A DNA stretch of 20,660 nt from Glaciecola sp. UBA2563 (GCA_002340325.1 DDLV01000124.1:1-20660); one strand, 5' to 3'; positions 1 through 8,383 are shown, numbered from the stretch's first letter. Program-made: numbers and translations. Notes: generated by a model not told the origin, from the letters alone.

Positions 1-1
1 T

Positions 2-1153
2 TTTGTTTTTGCTGGCGGTCCTGGACAAGCCGCAACTGAAATGACGCATATGCTTAACACAGCGTTTAAAGATGTGAAAAAGCAGCATGATATAGTTTTT
101 GTAGCGCAACGCGGAAGTGGCTCGAGCAACGCCCAGTCGTGCGAAACTCCCCAAACCAACGATATATCTTCCGTTACCCAAGCACTGAATGCTTGTCAGC
201 CTCGCGTAAAGGCAATTGAGGAACAGCTCAGTACCGACACACTAGCACGGGATATCGAATGGGTACGTAAGGGTTTAGGATACTCTTCAATTCATCTTTG
301 GGGAGGCTCGTACGGTACTTATGCAGCGCAACATTACGCCACTACATTTCCAGATTCTGTGCAGTCATTGGTACTAGATGCAGCGGTCGCACTGGACGCG
401 AATCCCTTGGTTGCAGGAAATCGGTATCCTCAACAATCTCTCGATCGCCTAGATGCCATTTGCCAACAAGATCAATATTGTTCGACTCATTTTCCCGATT
501 GGAAAAATGAGCTCGATAAACTACTCGCCAATGCCGAGTTGAAGCCAATGTTAATTATAGACAACGGCCAAGAAGTGCTGTTAGACAGACATTCAATCGC
601 AAGTTTAGTTCGTGCATCGCTATATTCACCAGAATGGGCTGCCCGATTGCCATTAACAATAAATAATGCACTTCACGGAGACAGTCGATTATTCGCCACT
701 TTAAACAGTATGATTGTTGAAACATTTAATAGCTCTATGTATGAAGGGCTGACAATGGGTGTGTTATGTCAAGAACATGTTTATGAGGGGCAAAGTGAAC
801 TTGCCTCTGAAGCAGGCAAACAGTCCTTTGTTGGTGACAATTATTACCAATTTTGGTTGTCAGCTTGTGGCAGTGAACGCACTGCACAAGCAGACTACAT
901 CACTACCCCCAAATCGTTATCAATGCCAACTTTACTGATATCCGGCACTTTAGATCCAATAACCCCTGAGCAGAGTGCCGAACAAGCGCTGAGCTATTTA
1001 GATAATGCGCAACATATCGTAATACCCAATGCCAGTCATACCAATTCAGGTAGAGGTTGTATGCCGAAACTACTCAATGAATTTTTCGTCAGCGGTGGAG
1101 TAAGCGATGCTGGCTGTATAACGAGTCATCAATTCCCGCCATTTATGCTGTAA
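2..1153 (+). CDS. Alpha/beta hydrolase, S33 peptidase / TAP-like, 5' end cut by window
   Basis: The reading frame is open to the left edge, so the true start lies outside the window; an in-frame ATG at 41 is internal. Seen: an oxyanion-loop motif A-G-G-P-G at 11-25, the nucleophile elbow G-G-S-Y-G with Ser at 308-310, a late Asp in S-G-T-L-D-P-I-T-P (953-955) and the His in N-A-S-H (1037-1039). This is the S33 order Ser-Asp-His. The C-terminal third resembles the TAP-like domain that follows proline iminopeptidase and tripeptidyl aminopeptidase folds. Many cysteines, including several near the C-terminus, suggest an oxidising location (periplasm or outside), but the signal region is not visible. 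Family knowledge: such enzymes remove N-terminal residues from short peptides or hydrolyse esters or amides. The ABC ATPase gene follows after 15 bp with a strong ribosome site (GGAAGAGG), which points to one transcript. The substrate is unknown. Confidence 0.88.
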   Translation, partial: FVFAGGPGQAATEMTHMLNTAFKDVKKQHDIVFVAQRGSGSSNAQSCETPQTNDISSVTQALNACQPRVKAIEEQLSTDTLARDIEWVRKGLGYSSIHLWGGSYGTYAAQHYATTFPDSVQSLVLDAAVALDANPLVAGNRYPQQSLDRLDAICQQDQYCSTHFPDWKNELDKLLANAELKPMLIIDNGQEVLLDRHSIASLVRASLYSPEWAARLPLTINNALHGDSRLFATLNSMIVETFNSSMYEGLTMGVLCQEHVYEGQSELASEAGKQSFVGDNYYQFWLSACGSERTAQADYITTPKSLSMPTLLISGTLDPITPEQSAEQALSYLDNAQHIVIPNASHTNSGRGCMPKLLNEFFVSGGVSDAGCITSHQFPPFML

Positions 1154-1168
1154 GGAAGAGGAACACTT

Positions 1169-1915
1169 ATGATAAATATTGAACAAATCAGCAAATCCTA
1201 CGCAGTGAAGTCCAGTGCCTTATTGTCACCAACCTCTAAACCAGTTCAAGCCAATACGGAGATAAGTTTTCAATGCCAAACAGGCGAAATCCACGGCCTA
1301 TTAGGTGTTAATGGTGCGGGTAAATCGACGTTATTAAAAATGCTTTGTGGTTTAATAAAACCTGATAGTGGCAAGATTGAAGTGGACTCTATTGATGTGT
1401 TGAGATCACCCCAGCAAGCACAGCACAAAATGGGAATATTCTTAAACAGCGACGGGTTATATCCAAATTTAACTGCACGAGAAAATATTGCGCTTTATGG
1501 TCAGTTACATCAACTTGATGATGTTGATGCGGCAACCGAGCAGGTTATTGAGGAGTTGCACATGCGCGCCATTGCCAATAGACGCACGGAGGGCTTCTCC
1601 ACCGGACAACGTATGAAAGTAGCACTGGCAAGAGCGTTAGTTCATCGTCCTAAATATGTGGTACTTGACGAGCCTACTCGAGGGTTAGATGTACTCTCTA
1701 TCCGCTTACTTAGAGAATATTTGCTGGCACTCAAAGCCAGAGGATGCTGTGTATTGTTTTCTTCTCACGTAATGGAAGAAGTGGAAAAAATTAGTGACCG
1801 ACTCACTATTATACACGACGGCAAAGTGTGTTTTCAGGGAGACACTGCGGCGCTGAAAGCGTTTTCTTCGAGCAAAGATCTTGAACACGCCTTTCTTAAA
1901 GCAGTAGGAGCATGA
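1169..1915 (+). CDS. ABC transporter ATP-binding protein, NatA-like
   Basis: The 248-residue nucleotide-binding subunit has Walker A G-V-N-G-A-G-K-S-T (residues 46-54), signature F-S-T-G-Q (143-147), Walker B Y-V-V-L-D-E-P (163-169), a D-loop and the switch His in S-S-H (residue 200). The T-A-R-E-N-I stretch after residue 101 is typical of the NatA/CcmA-type ATPases that pair with ABC-2 permeases. At the usual Q-loop position an Asn (residue 93) appears instead of Gln, a small deviation. It should hydrolyse ATP on the cytoplasmic face to drive export through the next gene product. GGAAGAGG 7 nt upstream fixes the ATG start. Its TGA overlaps the next ATG (ATGA), so ATPase and permease are probably translationally coupled. 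NatA of Bacillus drives sodium efflux, but the cargo here cannot be read from sequence. Confidence 0.93.
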   Translation: MINIEQISKSYAVKSSALLSPTSKPVQANTEISFQCQTGEIHGLLGVNGAGKSTLLKMLCGLIKPDSGKIEVDSIDVLRSPQQAQHKMGIFLNSDGLYPNLTARENIALYGQLHQLDDVDAATEQVIEELHMRAIANRRTEGFSTGQRMKVALARALVHRPKYVVLDEPTRGLDVLSIRLLREYLLALKARGCCVLFSSHVMEEVEKISDRLTIIHDGKVCFQGDTAALKAFSSSKDLEHAFLKAVGA

Positions 1916-3102
1916 TCATGGCTAATATAAAAGTATTGTTTGCATTGGTTAAAAAAGAGTACTGGGAACTTTTACGTGATAAACGTTCGCTATTCGCGAC
2001 GTTTGCATATGCCCTTGTCGGTCCTTTTTTATTATATGTGTTGATAAAAGGCTTTATCGCCACGGCTACACAAGAAACTGAAGTGACTATCGGGCTCCAA
2101 ACAGATGTTAGGTATGAACAATCAATCAAACAAGTTCAGCATTATTTAAAAACGCAAAATATCGCTGTTGTCAACTACTCTGGCGAATTGCCAATCGATT
2201 TCAACCAACTGCCTGCCAATAAAGCGTTTGATGTGCTTATCCGTGTTGAATCTCCCATGAATGGTCGTGATGATGAAAGAATGGTTATCGCAGTGTATGG
2301 CGATCAAGGGTCTCAAAGCAGCCGCCGCCAAATGGAGAAAGCGGTAAAATTAGGATCACAATTTGTCACAAACCAACGCAAAAATGAGTTGATGAAACAA
2401 GGTCTTAACCCATCATCGAGCCAATGGCAGCTGCGACAGCATGTAATAAACGAGCAAACTCAATCGACCAATCGTTTTATGGATACTTTGCTAGTCTTCT
2501 TGTTACTGGCACCTTTTTTCATCACATTAAATTATATCAATGATGCTACTGCAGGAGAACGGGAGCGTGGCTCACTTATGCCGTTATTAACACAACCAGT
2601 AAATCGCAATTTACTTATCGCATCGAAATGGAGTGTCGGCAGTTTACTGGGCATTGTGGGAAGTCTAGCCACAATGTTAATTGGTTTGAAACTTATCGCC
2701 GATTTACCCGTGTATGAAATTGATTTTCAGCTTAACGCAAGCATTACCAATATGGCGTTGACGATGGCTATTATTATACCGCTTGCACTGTGTGTCGCCA
2801 GTGTGCAAATGTTGATTGCATTGGCCGCTAAGAACTTTAAAGAAGGTCAAAGCTATCTTACGCTATTTAGTTTTATACCACTTATAGCAGTTTTTATGGC
2901 TGACAAGTTCTCAGATGCACCATGGACTGCTATGACTCCGTTGTTGGGTCATCAACAAATGCTGAAAAGCGTATTTGCTAACCAAGGGTTTGATACCACG
3001 CAATTCGTTGGAGTAAGTATTAGCTGCGTTGCGATCTCAATCATTGCCTTGTTGGCTGTGAGAAAACAACTTAACTCTGAGCTTGTATTGCAGGGAAGAT
3101 GA
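1912..3102 (+). CDS. ABC-2 family permease, NatB-like
   Basis: This 396-residue integral membrane protein has one N-terminal helix at about 29-49 and a long hydrophilic, presumably periplasmic, domain at about 50-185. A membrane block follows, with helices near 191-208, 241-260, 279-305, 317-330 and 365-383. The cytoplasmic motif A-G-E-R-E-R-G-S-L-M-P-L-L (residues 214-226) just after the second helix is characteristic of NatB-type ABC-2 permeases. It should form the pore for the ATPase encoded immediately upstream. The gene starts inside the ATPase stop codon (ATGA) and its own TGA overlaps the sigma factor start in the same way. Both arrangements suggest coupled translation and fixed stoichiometry. 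Export direction is inferred from the family; the substrate is not known. Confidence 0.92.
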   Translation: MIMANIKVLFALVKKEYWELLRDKRSLFATFAYALVGPFLLYVLIKGFIATATQETEVTIGLQTDVRYEQSIKQVQHYLKTQNIAVVNYSGELPIDFNQLPANKAFDVLIRVESPMNGRDDERMVIAVYGDQGSQSSRRQMEKAVKLGSQFVTNQRKNELMKQGLNPSSSQWQLRQHVINEQTQSTNRFMDTLLVFLLLAPFFITLNYINDATAGERERGSLMPLLTQPVNRNLLIASKWSVGSLLGIVGSLATMLIGLKLIADLPVYEIDFQLNASITNMALTMAIIIPLALCVASVQMLIALAAKNFKEGQSYLTLFSFIPLIAVFMADKFSDAPWTAMTPLLGHQQMLKSVFANQGFDTTQFVGVSISCVAISIIALLAVRKQLNSELVLQGR

Positions 3103-3608
3103 TCTACTGGAAAACATGGCGGACAAAGTCCGCTATTGAACAGCACATTCAAACTCACCTCCCTATGCTGGAGCGTATCGTCGCCTCATACGAGTCGCGA
3201 CATGCTCTACAACAAGAGCTTTTGCAAGAAGTTGTTGTTGCCATCTGGCAAGCTGCTGATAAATATCAACAAGACGCAAGCATCAAAACTTACATGGCGC
3301 GTATTGCGCAAAATAGATGTATTACGCATGTAGATAAATCCGTCCATAACCCCGATGGTGGTGAAGTCGAGGAAGAAATGAAAGTGTCAGAGTCAGTGAC
3401 AATTGAATTCGAAAAAGAGCAGCAATGGCAACAATTAATAGCTCAGGTAAGACAGCTTCCATTACAACAAAAACAAACTTTATCACTGATGTTGGAAGGA
3501 TTTAGTTATCGAGAGATAGGGGATATCTGCGGGCTATCTGAAAGTAATGTCGGTGTACTTATTAGTCGCGCCAAGGCAACAATAAAACACGAATTAAAAG
3601 AGAGGTAA
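3099..3608 (+). CDS. ECF-type RNA polymerase sigma factor
   Basis: The 169-residue protein has the two-domain layout of group 4 sigma factors. Region 2 lies at about 20-82 and contains L-L-Q-E-V-V-V-A-I-W and the later R-I-A-Q-N-R-C-I-T-H. An acidic linker spans about 87-107. Region 4 lies at about 110-165, with a helix-turn-helix in Y-R-E-I-G-D-I-C-G-L-S-E-S-N-V (137-151). It should recruit RNA polymerase to a small regulon. The start overlaps the permease stop (ATGA) and has GGGAAG just upstream. Placement as the fourth gene of an exporter operon, followed 3 bp later by a membrane protein, suggests that it reports on the envelope or the exporter. Region 2 is somewhat diverged, so the promoter specificity and exact ECF group cannot be assigned. 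Confidence 0.9.
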   Translation: MIYWKTWRTKSAIEQHIQTHLPMLERIVASYESRHALQQELLQEVVVAIWQAADKYQQDASIKTYMARIAQNRCITHVDKSVHNPDGGEVEEEMKVSESVTIEFEKEQQWQQLIAQVRQLPLQQKQTLSLMLEGFSYREIGDICGLSESNVGVLISRAKATIKHELKER

Positions 3609-3611
3609 ATC

Positions 3612-4175
3612 ATGAGTCAAGATCCACTGCAAAAACTATGGCAAAGTAATCAGCTTCATCTGCCAATAGATGAGATAATGCGGCAGGCAAAAGCCAAACA
3701 ACATCGCATGTTTTGGTTTATGGCAATCGATGTATTGGTATGGTTGAGTGTGGTGATTTTTGCATCATGGCACATCCATCAGAATAGTATGCCGGGCATA
3801 TTCGCTATTGGCGTTTTTTCTATTATCACGACTAGCGTATTGGTGGGTTACTTGTTATGGCTTAGAACATCGACATGGGGCATTGACTCGTTAGACGCTC
3901 GAAACACGCTAAAACTCTCAATAAGGCGCTGTGAGGCAGGTATTCAATTGGGACGAGTATCAGTTATATATTGTATTTTTATAGCATTTGCAGTAATTAC
4001 GTTCAGAAATGTGTATCCCGAACAATTCGAACAACGCTCGATGTTTGTCTATGGGTGGTCGATAGGCTGGTGTATTGCTTACTATATTGGCTATTGTTGG
4101 TATGGCAAAAAACAGAGACAACAAATCACACGTTATCAATACTTGTTAACCCAGCTAGATTTAATTGATGAATAA
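3612..4175 (+). CDS. Four-helix membrane protein, candidate anti-sigma factor
   Basis: I do not recognise a named family. The 187-residue protein has a soluble N-terminus of about 30 residues (D-P-L-Q-K-L-W-Q, then an amphipathic basic stretch). Four predicted membrane helices follow near 33-55, 62-85, 118-138 and 147-168, with a charged loop at about 88-112 and a basic C-terminal tail. It starts 3 bp after the sigma factor stop, with AGAGG 6 nt before the ATG, so the two are almost certainly co-transcribed. Small membrane proteins directly downstream of ECF sigma genes are often anti-sigma factors that bind sigma through a cytoplasmic N-terminal segment. The N-terminal helix here would suit that, but no zinc-binding anti-sigma motif (HxxxCxxC) is present. 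The function is therefore inferred from context only. Confidence 0.8.
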   Translation: MSQDPLQKLWQSNQLHLPIDEIMRQAKAKQHRMFWFMAIDVLVWLSVVIFASWHIHQNSMPGIFAIGVFSIITTSVLVGYLLWLRTSTWGIDSLDARNTLKLSIRRCEAGIQLGRVSVIYCIFIAFAVITFRNVYPEQFEQRSMFVYGWSIGWCIAYYIGYCWYGKKQRQQITRYQYLLTQLDLIDE

Positions 4176-4374
4176 TTGATTCTTGGTCGCAATATTATTT
4201 GTTGGCAATTTGGCTGTCGGTATGAATTTTTTGAAGTGAAAATAAAGAAAAAATCCAGTATTCGCTGACGTTTGTAATTAATTTTTAACTATAGAAATTC
4301 CAATCTAATCTGACATTTCTCTTTTAAAAGAAAGAGTTACCAGTTTGAGGTATGGGTGTCGAATATTAATCCTC
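4176..4374. other. Intergenic AT-rich stretch between convergent operons
   Basis: This non-coding DNA lies between the end of the sigma-factor operon and the recombinase remnant. The only structure I see is a weak inverted repeat, CTCTTT-TAAAAG-AAAGAG, at 4320-4337. It has no adjacent T-run, so it is a poor terminator candidate. No tRNA, promoter pair or open frame of note is visible. Confidence 0.6.
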
Positions 4375-4509
4375 CTAGCTCTCCGAAAATTCTAAGGCAT
4401 CTTCTACTTCAATACCCAAATTTCTCACTGTGCTCTTGAGCCTTGCATGCCCAAGCAATAACTAGCATGTCCTAATGTTTATTGTTTCAAGATTAAACAC
4501 AACTCTGGG
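4375..4509 (-). pseudogene. Remnant of a tyrosine recombinase/integrase C-terminus
   Basis: Reading the minus strand from about 4509 to the TAG at 4377-4375 gives a diverged stretch, then N-I-R-T-C-stop-L-L-L-G-H, and then S-T-V-R-N-L-G-I-E-V-E-D-A-L-E. This closely resembles the tail of a large group of gammaproteobacterial phage-type integrases, whose recalled pattern is N-L/I-R-A-V/C-Q-L-L-L-G-H...T-V-R-Y-L-G-I-E-V-D-D-A-L-E. Two lesions are seen. A TAG (4464-4462) stands where the family has Gln, and AAC (Asn) replaces the catalytic Tyr that lies nine residues after the G-H pair. Everything upstream, including the R-H-R core, is missing. The fragment begins at or next to the stop codon of the glucosylglycerate phosphorylase gene, so it is probably the scar of an integrase-bearing element. 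The match is from memory of the family and was not searched. Confidence 0.75.
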
Positions 4510-4511
4510 GA

Positions 4512-6287
4512 TTAAAACCTATTTGAAATCCACAGCGTCTGATAAGGTGCCATTTCATATTGAAAATTGTCTAGTAATACCGATTCTTGACTGATCAAAT
4601 CAATCCAATCGTCAGTGCCAATCAAATTAATGTCAGAAAGCGTGATGGAAATCGTTTCATGCGTCACATTTGATATGCAAAAGATACTCTGTCGCCTATC
4701 CATTGACTGGCGCCAAAAACCGAAAATATTTGGACCTAATTGCAGTGTGAATTGTGTGGCATTGGGATGAAAAGCAGCTTGTGCACGTCGAAGATGCAGT
4801 AATTGCGTTATCTTTGTAAGGACTTGATGGTGTAGCGTATTCGCATGATCAAGAGACGAGACCAATTCGTCATAATCCCAGCGATGGCGGTTTATTGAGC
4901 GGTTATGCCCTGTATGCGTTACCTTTTCATAGTCATTTGTAGTGCCCAATAGACTGTGGATATAGATACCGGGAATCCCCTCTAGCCCAAACATAATCGT
5001 GTGAGCACAGATGAACCGTTCTAGCTGCCATTCGTCTTCGCCGTGAATTGTGCCTTTTAGCGCGTCAATCAATGCGATATTCATCTCGTAGGGTTTTTGT
5101 CCGCCGTCAGGCATTGAGCGCAACGAAACCTTACCACCAAATTTTTCAATACACTCACATAATTGACTGATTTCATGCTCGTTTAATAAGCCTTCTGCTG
5201 GACGTAAACCAATCCCATCATGAGAAGCAATGAAATTAAAATAGAATGTTCCGTTTTGGGCAGGCGGCATTGTCATTAGCCAGTTTTTAAGATAAGTACA
5301 GTCGCCTGTCAGAAGTGTATTCACAAGTAGCGGCGGCAACGAGAAATTGTATATGCCATGTGCTTCATTGGCGTTGCCAAAATACGTGAGGTTTTCCCTA
5401 TTTGGTATATTGGTTTCGGTTATGATAAGTGCGTCGGCATTGGCGTGCTCAATTAGTGTCCTTAACAACCTAACCACTTCATGCGTTTCAGGTAAGTTGA
5501 TACAGCTTGTGCCAATCTTTTTCCACAAGAATGCAATAGCATCAAAACGAAAAATTTTCGCGCCCTTATCTAAATAGAGCCTGATGATGTCCGCAAAAGC
5601 TATCAACACATCTGGATTACTAAAATCAAAATCAACCTGGTCATGGCTAAATGTGCACCATGCATAGACGCTTTCATCTTGACGTTTTATCTCTTTTAAT
5701 AACGGCGATGTTCTTGGCCTGACCACTTGAGTCAGATCATCAACAGGTTTAGCGACATAAAAATACTTGTTTCCAGGTGGTTCATCTTCAATAAACTGTT
5801 GAAACCAAGCGCTTCGCGAAGAGCAGTGATTAATAACGAGATCCGTCATCAAGTTAAAGTCTTCGGAAATCGCCAGCACGTCATCCCAATCACCCAAGCC
5901 TTGATTGACAGACGAATAATCAATTACCGCGAATCCATCGTCAGAGCTATACGGATAGAATGGAAGAATGTGTACGTGATTAATAGAACTCGCACAATAC
6001 TTATTTAAAAATGCACGAAGTGTTTTAAGCGGTGCTGTTTTAGTTGGCGCAGACAACTCTTCTGATGGCTCATAAATACTGTCACCGTAGGTGATCAATA
6101 CGATGTCTTTTTGGTCCCATAAATTTGTGTGGTGCTCAGGCGTTTGCAACGTTTCAGGGGTTAAACACATCTTCTCTAAAAGCTGTTCGCACAATGTATC
6201 GCAGGTCCTATCTATCTCGATATCGCGATAAATTACCTGCAAATGATGTGTGATTTTATGTTTAAGTGCCTCGAATTCAGTATGCAT
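4512..6287 (-). CDS. GH13_18 glycoside phosphorylase, probable glucosylglycerate phosphorylase
   Basis: The 591-residue protein belongs to the sucrose phosphorylase subfamily of GH13. Conserved regions seen: D-L-V-I-N-H (149-154), nucleophile Asp249 in F-R-F-D-A, acid/base Glu291 in I-T-E-T-N, and transition-state Asp357 in S-H-D-G-I-G. Retaining phosphorylases of this group transfer glucose from the substrate to phosphate, releasing alpha-glucose 1-phosphate. Members split S-H-D-G-I-G-L-R-P-type proteins among sucrose, sucrose 6'-phosphate and glucosylglycerate substrates. Here the upstream genes make glucosylglycerate and phosphorylate glycerate, so 2-O-alpha-glucosyl-D-glycerate is the most likely substrate. 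It is the last gene of the operon, 15 bp after gpgS, with no strong ribosome site visible. Sucrose phosphorylase remains the main alternative, but no sucrose genes are nearby. It would act in the cytoplasm, since no signal peptide is seen. Confidence 0.85.
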   Translation of the reverse strand: MHTEFEALKHKITHHLQVIYRDIEIDRTCDTLCEQLLEKMCLTPETLQTPEHHTNLWDQKDIVLITYGDSIYEPSEELSAPTKTAPLKTLRAFLNKYCASSINHVHILPFYPYSSDDGFAVIDYSSVNQGLGDWDDVLAISEDFNLMTDLVINHCSSRSAWFQQFIEDEPPGNKYFYVAKPVDDLTQVVRPRTSPLLKEIKRQDESVYAWCTFSHDQVDFDFSNPDVLIAFADIIRLYLDKGAKIFRFDAIAFLWKKIGTSCINLPETHEVVRLLRTLIEHANADALIITETNIPNRENLTYFGNANEAHGIYNFSLPPLLVNTLLTGDCTYLKNWLMTMPPAQNGTFYFNFIASHDGIGLRPAEGLLNEHEISQLCECIEKFGGKVSLRSMPDGGQKPYEMNIALIDALKGTIHGEDEWQLERFICAHTIMFGLEGIPGIYIHSLLGTTNDYEKVTHTGHNRSINRHRWDYDELVSSLDHANTLHHQVLTKITQLLHLRRAQAAFHPNATQFTLQLGPNIFGFWRQSMDRRQSIFCISNVTHETISITLSDINLIGTDDWIDLISQESVLLDNFQYEMAPYQTLWISNRF

Positions 6288-6302
6288 TTAATCTTTGCCC
6301 AA

Positions 6303-7529
6303 TTATTTACCCAAAAACTCCTCGCGATCTTCGTCAACCGCATTCATGAGACAAGCCAACACATCCGGTTTAGCACTCACCACTCTATTCCAGCTGGGAA
6401 TAAAGGGGGTTTCCATCGGTTTTTCGAGAAAACTGATGCCGGCTTTCATGATATTTTGAGCAAAGAGCTCTACGGCCTTTTCTTCTGAATGTATATCAAC
6501 TTTAAGTCCATTCATTACCGCGTCATTGTGATATGTTTCGATGAAATCCAGTGCAATTCGAAAATATGTGGCTTTTATACTCCTAAATGTTTCGGTTGTA
6601 AAAATCGTACCTTGAGTGGCAAGTTTACGAAATAGCGCTTTTGTTATGTCTATAGACATTTTAGAAAGCCCACCTTGATCATTATTTAGCGACAAATCTT
6701 GATGTTTATGATCATAGACATCTGCAATATCTGCTTGGCACAACCTGTTGTGTGAATAATTTCTGTGCATTTCCGACAGAACGCCAACTTCTAAGCCCCA
6801 GTCACTCGGTATTCTGATGTCGTTTAACACATCTTTTCTAAAGGAGAATTCGCCCGCAAGAGGATAGCGAAAGCTGTCCATAAATTCTAAATAATCATTA
6901 CTTCCAATCGTGTTCTTTAACGCTCTTAAAAGTGGCGTAACCAAAAGCCTTGAAACGCGGCCATTAATTTTGCCATCAGCAATACGCGCATAAAACCCCT
7001 TGCAAAATTCATAATTGAACTGTGGGTTCGCGACGGGATAAATCAAACGTGCGAGTAACGACCTGTCGTAAGTGAGAATATCACAATCATGTAATGCAAC
7101 ACTTTCTACTCTGTTTGACGCTAGAATATAACCCATGCAATACCATACGTTTCTGCCTTTACCCATTTCTTTGGGGGCCACGCCAAGTTGTTGTAACTCT
7201 TCGTCTAACGCAGAAAGGCGAGGGCCATCGTTCCAAAGAACGCGATGCGGTTGTTTAAGCACTGAGAAAAACTCTAAAGCATGTATAAACTCATCTTTAT
7301 CAGCTTGGTCTAACCCAATAACAATTTCGTTCAGATACGGCACATCTTTAATCTGTTGAATGATTAACGGTAGTGCTTCACCTTGTAATTCTGAAAATAA
7401 TGAGGGCAGAATGAGACCAAGTGGCCGTTGCTTTGAGAATTTGACTAGCTCATGTTCAATGTCATCGGTACTTCGTGACACAAGGTTGTGTAGTGTTGTA
7501 ACAATACCGTTTTGATAAAAGTCAGCCAT
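6303..7529 (-). CDS. gpgS: Glucosyl-3-phosphoglycerate synthase
   Basis: The 408-residue GT-A fold glycosyltransferase (GT81-like) should transfer glucose from NDP-glucose to D-3-phosphoglycerate, giving glucosyl-3-phosphoglycerate, the first step of glucosylglycerate synthesis. Seen: an N-terminal nucleotide-binding segment starting L-G-L-I-L-P-S-L-F, G-K-G-R-N-V (124-128 region), the metal-binding D-C-D (148-150), acceptor-side G-E-F (226-228), D-W-G-L-E-V-G (243-249), and the Y-D-H-K-H-Q segment with a candidate metal-ligand His near 274. Length matches bacterial GpgS. The ATG shares one base with the TAA of the phosphatase gene (TAATG), with AAAGG upstream, so the two are translationally coupled. 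The pairing with a MpgP-like phosphatase matches the characterised gpgS-gpgP arrangement of Persephonella. Mannosyl donor use (MpgS) is less likely given the downstream glucosyl phosphorylase. Confidence 0.9.
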   Translation of the reverse strand: MADFYQNGIVTTLHNLVSRSTDDIEHELVKFSKQRPLGLILPSLFSELQGEALPLIIQQIKDVPYLNEIVIGLDQADKDEFIHALEFFSVLKQPHRVLWNDGPRLSALDEELQQLGVAPKEMGKGRNVWYCMGYILASNRVESVALHDCDILTYDRSLLARLIYPVANPQFNYEFCKGFYARIADGKINGRVSRLLVTPLLRALKNTIGSNDYLEFMDSFRYPLAGEFSFRKDVLNDIRIPSDWGLEVGVLSEMHRNYSHNRLCQADIADVYDHKHQDLSLNNDQGGLSKMSIDITKALFRKLATQGTIFTTETFRSIKATYFRIALDFIETYHNDAVMNGLKVDIHSEEKAVELFAQNIMKAGISFLEKPMETPFIPSWNRVVSAKPDVLACLMNAVDEDREEFLGK

Positions 7530-8383
7530 TAATTAACCTTTTTAGTTAGCATGGGAAGTATACTGTCAATTGCTTCAGCCCATCCAATTGGGCCAATTCC
7601 TTTGGGGTCAAGTAAGTTATCTGACCGCTTTAATTGGGGGCGAGGATTGACCGGTGACGGTATCCGCACAGCGATATCTGCAAGTTCTAGCATATCAACG
7701 TCGTTATTGCCATCTCCAAGCGCGATTGATAGTAAAGTGGTTTGATGAAACTGCTGTGCAATTTCTCTCACGAGCCATTGCATTGCCATTCCTTTATTGC
7801 ATGCCGAACTTACATGCAGAAATCGACCACCAATTAGCGGTTCGGCACCTTTATCTTTAAGCATGCTTAAGAATTCATTACGACGCGCTTCTGTTGATAG
7901 CCATTTAACAGGCTCACCAAATTTTCTATCTGCAGCGAGTTCAGCATCTTTTTCATTAAGCCCGGTTAATTCAGCAATACGCGTGATCGTCATATCTGAA
8001 AAGCTTACGAATTCATTTTTAAATGTTTTTGAAAGCTCAAGCAAAACACCTTGCCATTGTTGTCTTGGCGGTGCGAATGATTTTATTAGAAAGTCGTTAT
8101 CATGCTCACAACCATCCGGCATCCTTGGCAGATAACCCAATGGTATCGCGATACCTGCACCGTTTTCGAAAATAAATGGCCCATCAAGACTAATGCGCGA
8201 CATTATTTGTTTAACTTCACTGACTGTCTTGGATGTTGTTGGCACAATGGGAACATGTTCGCGATGAAGTTTGTCAATAGCAGGTAATGCCGCTTCAAAT
8301 GAATAAGTATGATGGTCAAGTAGCGTACCGTCCAAGTCGGTAAATACCATTGCTTTTGGCAAATCCTTTATTTGTGACGGCAT
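7529..8383 (-). CDS. Glucosyl-3-phosphoglycerate phosphatase (HAD, MpgP/YedP family)
   Basis: The 284-residue Cof-type HAD phosphatase has motif I F-T-D-L-D-G-T with nucleophile Asp16 and Asp18, motif II around T-T-S-K-T (49-53), motif III Lys197 in C-N-K-G, and motif IV G-D-G-N-N-D (223-228). The F-E-N-G-A-G segment at 72-77 and overall length fit the mannosyl/glucosyl-3-phosphoglycerate phosphatase group. It should dephosphorylate the product of gpgS to give free glucosylglycerate. The gene starts 16 bp inside the 3' end of the kinase gene and its stop overlaps the gpgS start, so it is tightly embedded in the operon. Automated labels would often read mannosyl-3-phosphoglycerate phosphatase; the neighbours favour the glucosyl substrate, though these enzymes commonly accept both. 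It would be cytoplasmic. Confidence 0.9.
   Translation of the reverse strand: MPSQIKDLPKAMVFTDLDGTLLDHHTYSFEAALPAIDKLHREHVPIVPTTSKTVSEVKQIMSRISLDGPFIFENGAGIAIPLGYLPRMPDGCEHDNDFLIKSFAPPRQQWQGVLLELSKTFKNEFVSFSDMTITRIAELTGLNEKDAELAADRKFGEPVKWLSTEARRNEFLSMLKDKGAEPLIGGRFLHVSSACNKGMAMQWLVREIAQQFHQTTLLSIALGDGNNDVDMLELADIAVRIPSPVNPRPQLKRSDNLLDPKGIGPIGWAEAIDSILPMLTKKVN

Noticed and set aside
4320..4337. Hairpin CTCTTT/AAAGAG as terminator of the sigma-factor operon
   Set aside because: The stem is short and AT-rich, no T-run follows, and it lies about 145 bp past the stop codon.
5347..6008. Plus-strand open frames inside the phosphorylase gene
   Set aside because: They are antisense shadows of a well-supported GH13 gene, with no ribosome sites or recognisable protein features.
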